This document shows, piece after piece, positions 7,118 through 13,411 of a stretch of DNA of 16,185 nt (position 1 is its first letter; each line of letters begins with the position of its first letter). The stretch comes from an uncultured Clostridia bacterium. GTDB lineage: Bacteria > Bacillota > Clostridia > Oscillospirales > Acutalibacteraceae. The DNA is taken from contig CAMVYG010000027.1 in assembly GCA_947171615.1 (NCBI GenBank), positions 1 through 16,185 of the forward strand. Direction: 5' to 3'. Made by a program: the position numbers and the translations under genes. The notes below the pieces were generated by a model, which saw only the letters and a list, made by a program, of their open reading frames with translations, did not search any database and had not been told where the DNA came from.

Positions 7118-7281
7118 CATAAAAGCTCTGTCAGGAATCAAAAGGAGGGGGGGCTGGCCTGCCGGGAAAAAATTGGAAGGAAGAACCGGGGGCATCTCTT
7201 TTCCTCAGGAATTTCCTAGCTTTTTGAGGGCCCCATCCCGGGAGAAGCCTATAAAAAAATTGTGAATTTTTTCCAAGTGGC
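7118..7281. other. Unassigned structured stretch between divergent promoters
   Basis: About 165 bp between the two divergent promoters has no credible reading frame. It holds a purine-rich block (AGGAGGGGGGG at about 7143-7153) and a nested potential hairpin: GGGGC 7189-7193 with GCCCC 7230-7234, CCTCA 7203-7207 with TGAGG 7225-7229, and AGGAA 7207-7211 with TTCCT 7213-7217. A near-perfect palindrome, AAAAAATT (7254-7261) GTG AATTTTTT (7265-7272), ends 9 bp before the plus-strand -35. It could hold operator sites or an RNA; nothing matches a class I can name. Confidence 0.35.
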
Positions 7282-7310
7282 TTGCAAAATGAAAAAAGCC
7301 ATGATAAAAT
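7282..7310 (+). promoter_or_regulatory. Sigma-A promoter of the SLH-NlpC/P60 gene
   Basis: TTGCAA (7282-7287) and TAAAAT (7305-7310) are 17 bp apart. The predicted start near 7317 gives a leader of about 97 nt. Two direct repeats TGTAACC, at 7310-7316 and 7321-7327, are spaced 11 bp (one helical turn) across the start point, a good place for a repressor to bind. The leader can fold as GCTG 7333-7336 with CAGC 7370-7373 and CCC 7338-7340 with GGG 7367-7369, around an inner TTCC/GGAA stem. Confidence 0.75.
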
Positions 7311-7413
7311 GTAACCAATTTGTAACCTTTTAGCTGTCCCCTCTTCCTTTTTGGAAAGGGTCACAAGGGCAGCCACACGGAATCAATACTTTTTGAATGT
7401 GAGGGAATTACCC

Positions 7414-9216
7414 ATGATACGAAGCATCACAAGAAAAGGAACTGCCAGGATCCTCTGTCTTCTCCTGGCGCTGGCGCTGATATGTGCAGCCGGGCTTCTG
7501 CCCGGTCACACTGCCTCTGCCGCGGAAACGCCTACTTCTTTGGGTATGGCCACCCACGGCATCAAAGCCCACAGAGACGGCTGGGTTTACGTCAGCGGCG
7601 GCAAGGGCCAGACGGTAGGCAGCACCCGGGGTTCCGACTGCGCCGGCCTGCTGTATGCTTATTTCTCCGATGCAGGCGCGTTAGGCGACTGCCGGGGCGG
7701 CGCTACCAGCCAGGTCACGGATAACTGCATTTTCTCCAATGACATCAGCGAGGGAATTCCCAATATTCACGGCCTGGCCCTGACCATGCCGGATTACTAT
7801 GATCCCGGCACCGGCATTTATGGGCATATCGGCATTTATATCGGCAACAACGAAGCTGCGGACAACAGCGATCATGAATACAACATGCGCCGTGAACCGG
7901 TAGTGGGCAGCGGCAGAAACTGGACGGCATGGCATGTATTTGACAATGGCATGAAGTACCCTGTGGACGGCTGGTATGAGCTGGACGGTAAGCTGGTTCA
8001 CTACACCGGCTATGAATACGATACCAATACAACGGTAGACGGCTATCAGATCGGCAGCGATGGATATGCCTATACCTCCGCCGGGCAGCCTGTGCCTGTA
8101 AGCAGTGTGACTCTCAGCACCCGCTACGCTTCCGCTTCCCAGGTGGCAGCCTATCTGCGCACCAAATACAGCGGCAAAGACAGCACCTACGAGTTGATTT
8201 ACGGCGGCCCTCAGGAGGACGACCCCGCCTCTTATAACGGAAAGATCACAGGCAACAGCGTTCACCTGCGGCAGGCTCCCACTACAAAATCGGAAAGCGT
8301 CACGATCCTTTCCAAGGGAACCGGCATAGATATTCTGGAGACGGTCACAGGAGAGAAAATTACAGCGGACGGTGTTTCTACCGACAAGTGGTATTCCGTT
8401 GTTACCTCCGGCGGCCTTTCCGGCTATGTGTGTTCTCTTTATGCAGAGCAGGTTTTAAATGATTCCGGGGCTCCTGTCATTCAGGCAGCGGGCGGCTATG
8501 TCACTATGACAGCCGGCGCCAATGCGGATATTTATTACACTACAGACCTTACCTCGCCCGATCAGAACTCTACCCCCTATACCGGGCCTGTTTATATGAC
8601 CGGCTGCACCTACAAGGCCATCGCTGTGAGAAACGGCGTAAAAACGCCTGTCTCCACTGCCACGGTTCTTTCCGACAGCAGCGTCTTCACCGATTTCACT
8701 ACAAAGGACTGGTTCTACAGTGCGGTGGATACGGCCGTAGAGGCACAGATCTTCCGGGGCAACGGAAACGGCACCTTCACCCCCAACGGCAAGATCACCA
8801 GAGCTCAGTTTGTCATGGCCCTTGCAAATCTGGATCGGGTTGATCTCTCTCTTTATGCTGATGGGACAAGCTTTACCGATGTAAAGAACCCTGCTTCTCA
8901 AATGACCAGAGCCATTGCCTGGGCTTCCGACATGGGCTATGTGCATGGCTTTACAGACGGCACCTTCCGCCCCAACGATGTGATCAGCAGAGAGCAGATG
9001 TGCGTGATTCTGGCCCAATATGCCGGGCTGGAAAAGAATGAGTCTTCCGCCGCTTTCGCGGACGATAAAAAAATCAGTTCCTGGGCAAAAGAGGCAGTAT
9101 ACGCCTGTCGGGACAATGGCCTGATCAGCGGCGTAGGCGGTAATAAATTTGATCCCAAGGGAACTGCCACCAGAGCGGAAGCCTGCGTGATCACCACCAG
9201 GTACTACAACAGTTGA
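7414..9216 (+). CDS. S-layer-anchored NlpC/P60-like cell-wall protein
   Basis: The ATG at 7414 follows GAGGGA and gives 600 residues with a signal peptide (MIRSITRKGTARILCLLLAL..., cleavage near ASA at 34-36). Residues about 42-185 look like an NlpC/P60-type papain-fold hydrolase: C76 in GSDCAGLLYAYF and H138 in YGHIGIYIGNN are the likely catalytic pair; the third residue is not clear. An SH3-type wall-binding domain follows at about 276-345 (GNSVHLRQAP... GLSGYVCSLYAEQV). Next is a chitobiase-C-terminal-like segment at about 354-418 (DIYYTTDLTSPDQNSTPYTGP). Three SLH repeats close the protein at about 425-475, 486-538 and 547-598. Family knowledge suggests peptidoglycan peptide cleavage, but the N-terminal domain is divergent and the substrate is inferred. 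The gene is divergent from the SLH-transglutaminase gene and ends in a strong terminator. Confidence 0.85.
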   Translation: MIRSITRKGTARILCLLLALALICAAGLLPGHTASAAETPTSLGMATHGIKAHRDGWVYVSGGKGQTVGSTRGSDCAGLLYAYFSDAGALGDCRGGATSQVTDNCIFSNDISEGIPNIHGLALTMPDYYDPGTGIYGHIGIYIGNNEAADNSDHEYNMRREPVVGSGRNWTAWHVFDNGMKYPVDGWYELDGKLVHYTGYEYDTNTTVDGYQIGSDGYAYTSAGQPVPVSSVTLSTRYASASQVAAYLRTKYSGKDSTYELIYGGPQEDDPASYNGKITGNSVHLRQAPTTKSESVTILSKGTGIDILETVTGEKITADGVSTDKWYSVVTSGGLSGYVCSLYAEQVLNDSGAPVIQAAGGYVTMTAGANADIYYTTDLTSPDQNSTPYTGPVYMTGCTYKAIAVRNGVKTPVSTATVLSDSSVFTDFTTKDWFYSAVDTAVEAQIFRGNGNGTFTPNGKITRAQFVMALANLDRVDLSLYADGTSFTDVKNPASQMTRAIAWASDMGYVHGFTDGTFRPNDVISREQMCVILAQYAGLEKNESSAAFADDKKISSWAKEAVYACRDNGLISGVGGNKFDPKGTATRAEACVITTRYYNS

Positions 9217-9250
9217 GTTTGCCGGATTTTCATATCTGATTCTCTTTTTT

Positions 9251-9288
9251 ACCGCACCCGCCGGAACTTTCCGGCGGGTGCGGTTTTT
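9251..9288 (+). terminator. Terminator of the SLH-NlpC/P60 gene
   Basis: A perfect 15-bp GC-rich stem (9251-9265 with 9270-9284, ACCGCACCCGCCGGA and its complement) with loop ACTT is followed by TTTT. The run of T occurs only on the plus-strand exit, so it acts for the SLH gene and separates it from the ECF sigma operon. Confidence 0.92.
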
Positions 9289-9354
9289 CACGGCCTTTGG
9301 GATTGGATCCGCTCACAAAACCTCCGGCGCAAAATTTGGTTGTGGGAAAATTTT

Positions 9355-9382
9355 TGATACCATTTTTCAGAATGCGCGTGAT
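9355..9382 (+). promoter_or_regulatory. Candidate ECF-type promoter of the sigma/anti-sigma pair
   Basis: TGATAC (9355-9360) and CGTGAT (9377-9382) are separated by 16 bp. ECF promoters of the Bacillus sigma-W type read TGAAAC-N16-CGTA, so this fits in both elements and spacing. It lies 72 bp upstream of an ECF-type sigma gene, where autoregulatory promoters usually sit. The assignment is inferred from the pattern; no good sigma-A promoter was seen in the same gap. Confidence 0.45.
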
Positions 9383-9454
9383 ATTCCACAAAAAAGGTTG
9401 GCTTTATAGACAGAAGGCCTTCTCAATAGAAACAGCACAGGAAGGAGGCGGCGA

Positions 9455-10015
9455 ATGGAAGACGAAAGAATCATTGAACTCTTCTTTCAGCGCAACGAAG
9501 ATGCCGTTACAGAAGCGCAGCACAAATATAAAACCTACTGCGCCCATATCGCACTGAATCTGATATCAAACAGTCAGGACGCTGAGGAATGCGTAAATGA
9601 CGTTTTTCTCACGGCATGGAAGCGTATTCCTCCGGAACAGCCAAGAAATCTGAAAACATGGCTGGGAAAGGTCACCCATGATAGCGCTGTAAACCTTTGG
9701 AAGAAAAACCACAGGCAAAAACGATATGCCGGAATCACTCAGGCGCTGGACGAGCTGCAGGAAGCTGTTCCCGATTTCCGGAACCCGGAGCAGGAAACTG
9801 AGGCAGAAGAGTTGAAAGAAAAAATTAACCTCTGGCTTTCTTCCCTGACAGCGGAGGAGCGTAAATTTTTTTTACGGAGATATTGGCACGGGGCTTCTCT
9901 GAAGCAGCTTGCAAAAGAGAAAAACGTTTCTGCACATGTTATAGCGCAAAAAATGTATCGGCTTCGCCTCAGCCTCAAGGCATATTTAGAAAAGGAGGAG
10001 TATTTCCATGGGTAA
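9455..10015 (+). CDS. ECF-type RNA polymerase sigma factor
   Basis: This 186-residue protein has the two-domain ECF layout. Region 2 spans about 22-92 (AQHKYKTYCAHIALNLISNSQDAEECVNDVFLTAW, then RNLKTWLGKVTHDSAVNLWKKN) and region 4 about 125-178 (LWLSSLTAEERKFFLRRYWHGASLKQLAKEKNVSAHVIAQKMYRLRLSLK). It has no region 3. AAGGAGG precedes the ATG. The stop overlaps the start of the downstream DUF4179-type gene by 8 bp, so the two are probably translated together, as is usual for an ECF sigma and its membrane anti-sigma factor. The target genes are unknown; cell-envelope stress is the usual theme for this group and would suit the surface-protein genes next door, but no regulatory link is shown. A candidate autoregulatory promoter lies at 9355-9382. 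Confidence 0.9.
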   Translation: MEDERIIELFFQRNEDAVTEAQHKYKTYCAHIALNLISNSQDAEECVNDVFLTAWKRIPPEQPRNLKTWLGKVTHDSAVNLWKKNHRQKRYAGITQALDELQEAVPDFRNPEQETEAEELKEKINLWLSSLTAEERKFFLRRYWHGASLKQLAKEKNVSAHVIAQKMYRLRLSLKAYLEKEEYFHG

Positions 10016-11132
10016 AATCGACAAAGAAATGATCTATCGGTGTATTATTGATACTCATGACGAGTGGATAGAGGACTCAGAACACCCCCTGAACCGCACA
10101 GAAAAAAGTAATGTCATCTGGCTGAAGCGGGTGGGTACCGTGGCCGCCTGCTTTGCAGCCGTTATCGCTGTACTCTTTTCTGTCAACGCTGTTTTTCCGG
10201 CCTTTGCAGAAGAGCTGCCCATCATCGGCGGCATTTTTGCTCACCTTAACGGAAAGACCGGTAAAGAACTGCCTCCGGTGATCAACCAGGAAGTGATCGA
10301 TCGGGCTGTGAAGGTGACGGCGTCCGGCCGTTCCGATCCCAGTGCTTCCACGGCAGGAACACAGGAGGTTCCTGTAAAGATCACTTTGGAAGAAGCAAGC
10401 TGTGACGGCATGGTTCTCAATCTGGCATTTTCCCTGCTCTGCTCCAACGAGGAATGGAACGAAACGTATCAGACGACTTTTTTTGAAAACCGACTTACAC
10501 CTGATAATGACCATCCTTTTGTTTTTTCCGCAAATGGAACTGTGATGGAGCCGGCGGTTGACTATACTCCGCACTTCCGGCAGGACGAATCGGTCTCAAG
10601 CCGTTATACCTGTATGTTTTCGTATTTTATCCCAGAAGAGCTTCGGGGCATAGATACTCTGACGATCCACGGAGCGATCCCTTCTCTTGCCGTACAGCTT
10701 TACCCCCGCAGCGAAGAGAGCGATCCCCGTTCCGTTACAGAAAAGAGCTTCTCCCTTGATCTTGGCTGGGAAACTGACTTCACCATAAATCCTGAAAGCA
10801 GCTTAAGAACCTATACGCCGGAAAAAGAATTTGGAGGTTGTATTCTGAAAAACGTGACCATCAGCGTCAGCATGCTGACTTTTGACATCATCCAGCCTGC
10901 CGACATGGACTCACGTGCCATTGCCCTTCCCCTGGTCAACGGCGGTGAACCGATACAGGCCACTGACAGGAGCGAGCAGATCACTAAAAACAACGACGGC
11001 ACAAAAACCTGTCATGTACAGATCGCCTTTGAAAACACAGAGATAAATTCTCTCACATTCCGCGTGATCCGGTGGCCCTTTGAAGGGGATTCGCCCGAGG
11101 TGCTGGACAGCTTTACATTAGAGCTTGATTAG
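10008..11132 (+). CDS. Membrane anti-sigma factor, DUF4179-like
   Basis: This 374-residue single-pass membrane protein has a short cytoplasmic N-terminus (1-40, DKEMIYRCIIDTHDEWIE) that would hold the sigma factor, one membrane helix at about 42-63 (VGTVAACFAAVIAVLFSVNAV) and a large extracytoplasmic part of predicted beta structure. Just after the helix comes AFAEELPIIGGIFAHLNG, the mark of DUF4179-type proteins that are coded with ECF sigma factors in Firmicutes. The later segment (LEEASCDGMVLNLAFSLL, then a second beta domain) may be the extracellular sensing part. AAAGGAGGAG lies 7 nt upstream of the ATG, inside the sigma gene, and the genes overlap by 8 bp. No zinc-binding anti-sigma motif (HXXXCXXC) is present, as expected for this type. 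The signal it senses is unknown. Confidence 0.83.
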   Translation: MGKIDKEMIYRCIIDTHDEWIEDSEHPLNRTEKSNVIWLKRVGTVAACFAAVIAVLFSVNAVFPAFAEELPIIGGIFAHLNGKTGKELPPVINQEVIDRAVKVTASGRSDPSASTAGTQEVPVKITLEEASCDGMVLNLAFSLLCSNEEWNETYQTTFFENRLTPDNDHPFVFSANGTVMEPAVDYTPHFRQDESVSSRYTCMFSYFIPEELRGIDTLTIHGAIPSLAVQLYPRSEESDPRSVTEKSFSLDLGWETDFTINPESSLRTYTPEKEFGGCILKNVTISVSMLTFDIIQPADMDSRAIALPLVNGGEPIQATDRSEQITKNNDGTKTCHVQIAFENTEINSLTFRVIRWPFEGDSPEVLDSFTLELD

Positions 11133-11201
11133 TTCTGCCGAAACCCACCTCGCAGCTGTTAAAAGCAGTTTTCCAGAGAGTCAAAGTCAGAACAGAATAA
11201 G

Positions 11202-11241
11202 ACAAAACACAGAAACCGCCGGGTTCCCGGCGGTTTCTGTG
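11202..11241 (-). terminator. Terminator of abfA, shared with the converging operon
   Basis: A perfect stem of 15-16 bp (11208-11223 with 11226-11241, CACAGAAACCGCCGGG and its complement) with a tiny loop. On the minus strand it is followed by TTTTGTCTT, so it serves abfA. The plus-strand exit (GCATCAATC) has no T run, yet the anti-sigma transcript converges here and must read into the same hairpin. Confidence 0.85.
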
Positions 11242-11258
11242 CATCAATCAATAAGAAC

Positions 11259-12779
11259 TTAACTCTTCTTCAGTCGGATCACATTCCAGGAAGCAGGAGT
11301 CAGGCGGCTTTTCAAAATATCGCCGTCCAGCGCATCTCTGTCCGTGACGGTTTTAGGAGTAACCGTCTGGCTCTCTGCGGAATTCACGGCGAAGAAGTCA
11401 TTGTGCTCCAACACGATATGCTCCGCAAGCCGGTAGCCGGGGAAGCCCCGCAGGTCAGTTTCCAGGGTGATACTGTCTGTCAGATCCCGGTTTACGGCAA
11501 ATACCGTCAGCTCCTCCCCTTCCTCGTTCCACACCGCTACAGACTCCACATCGGTCACGTCTGTAAAGTCCATGGTGTCGTGGCGGGAAGAGCGAAGGGC
11601 GGGATCCAGCGCAATGCCCCTGCCGTATTTTGAAGCGTGAAGGTAGGGATAGAAAATCGTCTGCTTCCAGGCGGGGCCGTTTTCCTCTGTCATAATGGGA
11701 GCAATCACGTTTACAAGCTGGGCAAGGCACGCCATGCGCACCCTGTCGGAATGCTTCAGCATGGTAATGAGCATCAGGCCCACCAGCAAGGCATCCTCAA
11801 AATCGTACTGATCCTCCAGGAGATGGGGCGCCACCGCCCAGGGGCGGTTCTTCATGGTGTCATCGTCCTCGGCATTGGCATGGAACCACACATTCCACTC
11901 GTCAAAGCTGAGCATCATTTCCTTCTTGGCCCGCTTTTTGGCCTTGACAAAATCACAGGTGGAGATCACCGTTTTGATAAAATGATCCATATCATCGGAC
12001 TGAGCCAGGAAATTGGCGGTATCGTGAAAACGGTTGCCGTAATAGGTATGCAGGGAAATGAAATCCACGCTGTCATAAGCCTCTTCCAGCACCGTGGCCT
12101 CCCACTGGGGATAAGTGGGCATTCCGGTATTGGAGCTGCCGCACACCACCAGTTCCAGGGAAGGATCGATCTGCTTCATGGCCTTAGCAGTTTCGTCTGC
12201 CAAGCGGCCATATTCCAGGGCGGTTTTATGCCCGGTCTGCCAGGGGCCGTCCATCTCATTGCCCAGGCACCACACCTTGATGTTGTGAGGCTTGGAAATG
12301 CCGTGAGAAATACGCAGGTCGCTATACTTCGTGCCGGAAGGGTGATTGCAGTATTCCAGCAGATTACAGGCGGCTTCAATTCCCCTGGTGCCCAGGTTTA
12401 CTGCCATCATCACATCTGTTCCCGCCTTTTTTGCCCAGCTGGAAAACTCGTTAACGCCTACCAGATTCGGCTCCGTGCTTCTCCAGGCAAGCTCCAGCCT
12501 GCGGGGACGTTCCGCTATGGGGCCAACGCTGTCCTCCCAATAAAAGTTGGAAACAAAGTTGCCGCCGGGATAGCGAACGATGGGGACTCCGATCTCCTGC
12601 ACCAGCTCCAGCACGTCCCGGCGGAAGCCCTCCTCATCGGCGGAAGGATGCTCCGGCTGATAAATGCCGCCGTATACTGCCCGCCCCAAATGCTCAATAA
12701 AGGAGCCGTAAATGCGCTTATCGATACGGCTGATTTGAAAATCCTTGTCCAGTGTGATCCTCGCAAATTTCTTTTCCAT
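11259..12779 (-). CDS. abfA: Alpha-L-arabinofuranosidase, GH51
   Basis: This 506-residue GH51 enzyme releases terminal alpha-L-arabinofuranosyl groups from arabinan, arabinoxylan oligosaccharides or glycosides, with retention of configuration. The acid/base E175 lies in WCLGNEMDGPWQ and the nucleophile E294 in LSFDEWNVWF, the same numbers as in the well-studied Geobacillus enzyme. Other family marks are IYGSFIEHLGRAVYGGIY (23-40), VRYPGGNFVSNFYWEDSVGP (68-87) and FISLHTYYGN (240-249). The C-terminal part (about 380-506) forms the usual beta domain. No signal peptide is present, so it should act in the cytoplasm on imported sugars. The ATG at 12779 has AAGGAAGGA about 11 nt upstream. It is divergent from the deaminase-rhamnosidase genes and has its own sigma-A promoter and terminator. 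Confidence 0.96.
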   Translation of the reverse strand: MEKKFARITLDKDFQISRIDKRIYGSFIEHLGRAVYGGIYQPEHPSADEEGFRRDVLELVQEIGVPIVRYPGGNFVSNFYWEDSVGPIAERPRRLELAWRSTEPNLVGVNEFSSWAKKAGTDVMMAVNLGTRGIEAACNLLEYCNHPSGTKYSDLRISHGISKPHNIKVWCLGNEMDGPWQTGHKTALEYGRLADETAKAMKQIDPSLELVVCGSSNTGMPTYPQWEATVLEEAYDSVDFISLHTYYGNRFHDTANFLAQSDDMDHFIKTVISTCDFVKAKKRAKKEMMLSFDEWNVWFHANAEDDDTMKNRPWAVAPHLLEDQYDFEDALLVGLMLITMLKHSDRVRMACLAQLVNVIAPIMTEENGPAWKQTIFYPYLHASKYGRGIALDPALRSSRHDTMDFTDVTDVESVAVWNEEGEELTVFAVNRDLTDSITLETDLRGFPGYRLAEHIVLEHNDFFAVNSAESQTVTPKTVTDRDALDGDILKSRLTPASWNVIRLKKS

Positions 12780-12818
12780 ATGTTCTGTAATCCTTCCTTC
12801 ACCACGGTCTTTTTCATT

Positions 12819-12847
12819 ATGATAACCTGAAAACTATAAAAAGTCAA
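12819..12847 (-). promoter_or_regulatory. abfA: Sigma-A promoter of abfA
   Basis: On the minus strand TTGACT (12847-12842) and TATCAT (12824-12819) are 17 bp apart. The predicted start near 12812 gives a leader of about 33 nt. I found no obvious catabolite-repression palindrome or sugar-regulator site beside it. Confidence 0.78.
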
Positions 12848-12967
12848 TTTGTCTTTTGTAAAACATGCCAAAAAACCACGGAAAATTTTGGAGAAACCAT
12901 GCCTTTCTTTTTCGGGGGAAGTAGGGTATGCTTATCTCTGAAAAAAGCCGGAAAAGGAGTTGGTCAA

Positions 12968-13372
12968 ATGGATTTTTCGGAGCTGAAAGCAGCGGCGCTG
13001 GAGGTTTTGAATCCCCGAAGGGTTTCAGAGAATATCGAAGTGGGCGGAGTGGCCGCCGCCCTTGTGACAGACCGGGGAAATGTTTACCGGGGCGTGTGCA
13101 TTGATACCGCGTGCAGTATGGGCTTTTGTGCGGAGCACGCCGCCATCTCCGCCATGATCACCGCCGGAGAAAGCCGGGTGGAAAAAATCGTAGCCGTCGG
13201 CTGGGATCATAAAATCATGCCGCCCTGCGGCAGATGCCGGGAATTCCTCATGCAGCTGGGCAATCCGGACTGTCAGGTTCTTATAAAAGAAGGAACCGTT
13301 ATCCCGCTGAAGGAGCTTTTGCCTCACTATTGGATCGAAGAACAGGCGGAAACAGAAGACGCTACTATCTGA
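12968..13372 (+). CDS. Cytidine deaminase-like zinc hydrolase
   Basis: This 134-residue protein of the cytidine deaminase superfamily has both zinc motifs: C54-A-E56 in GFCAEHAAISAMI (E56 is the proton shuttle) and P-P-C87-G-R-C90 in MPPCGRCREFL. The C-terminus IPLKELLPHYW is typical of cytidine deaminases. The motif details (CAEHAA, PCGRC) and the missing YSPYSxFxVGAAL start also recall blasticidin-S-deaminase-like proteins, so the substrate (cytidine or another nucleoside or base) is open. The ATG at 12968 is chosen because AAAGGAG sits 8 nt upstream; a longer reading from 12899 adds unrelated residues. It is followed after 39 bp by the rhamnosidase gene in the same direction, so the two are probably cotranscribed. 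Its place in a glycosidase cluster is unexpected. Confidence 0.85.
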   Translation: MDFSELKAAALEVLNPRRVSENIEVGGVAAALVTDRGNVYRGVCIDTACSMGFCAEHAAISAMITAGESRVEKIVAVGWDHKIMPPCGRCREFLMQLGNPDCQVLIKEGTVIPLKELLPHYWIEEQAETEDATI

Positions 13373-13411
13373 AAATATCAATCTTAATTTTTCATCGAAA
13401 GGAAGATTTCT

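Noticed and set aside
7333..7413. c-di-AMP (ydaO-type) riboswitch in front of the NlpC/P60-like gene
   Set aside because: Such riboswitches often precede wall hydrolase genes, but the leader is only about 97 nt and lacks the conserved core segments I know for that class.
8455..9291. Minus-strand 278-residue frame under the SLH-NlpC/P60 gene
   Set aside because: It is an antisense shadow. The plus-strand frame has clear domains, signal peptide, ribosome site and promoter, and the antisense frame crosses the terminator.
12899..12967. Longer start for the deaminase and a promoter with TATGCT at 12927-12932
   Set aside because: The extra 23 residues (MPFFFGGSRVCLSL...) do not resemble the family and the later ATG has the ribosome site. 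The -35 position 17 bp upstream reads TTTCTT, too weak to call.
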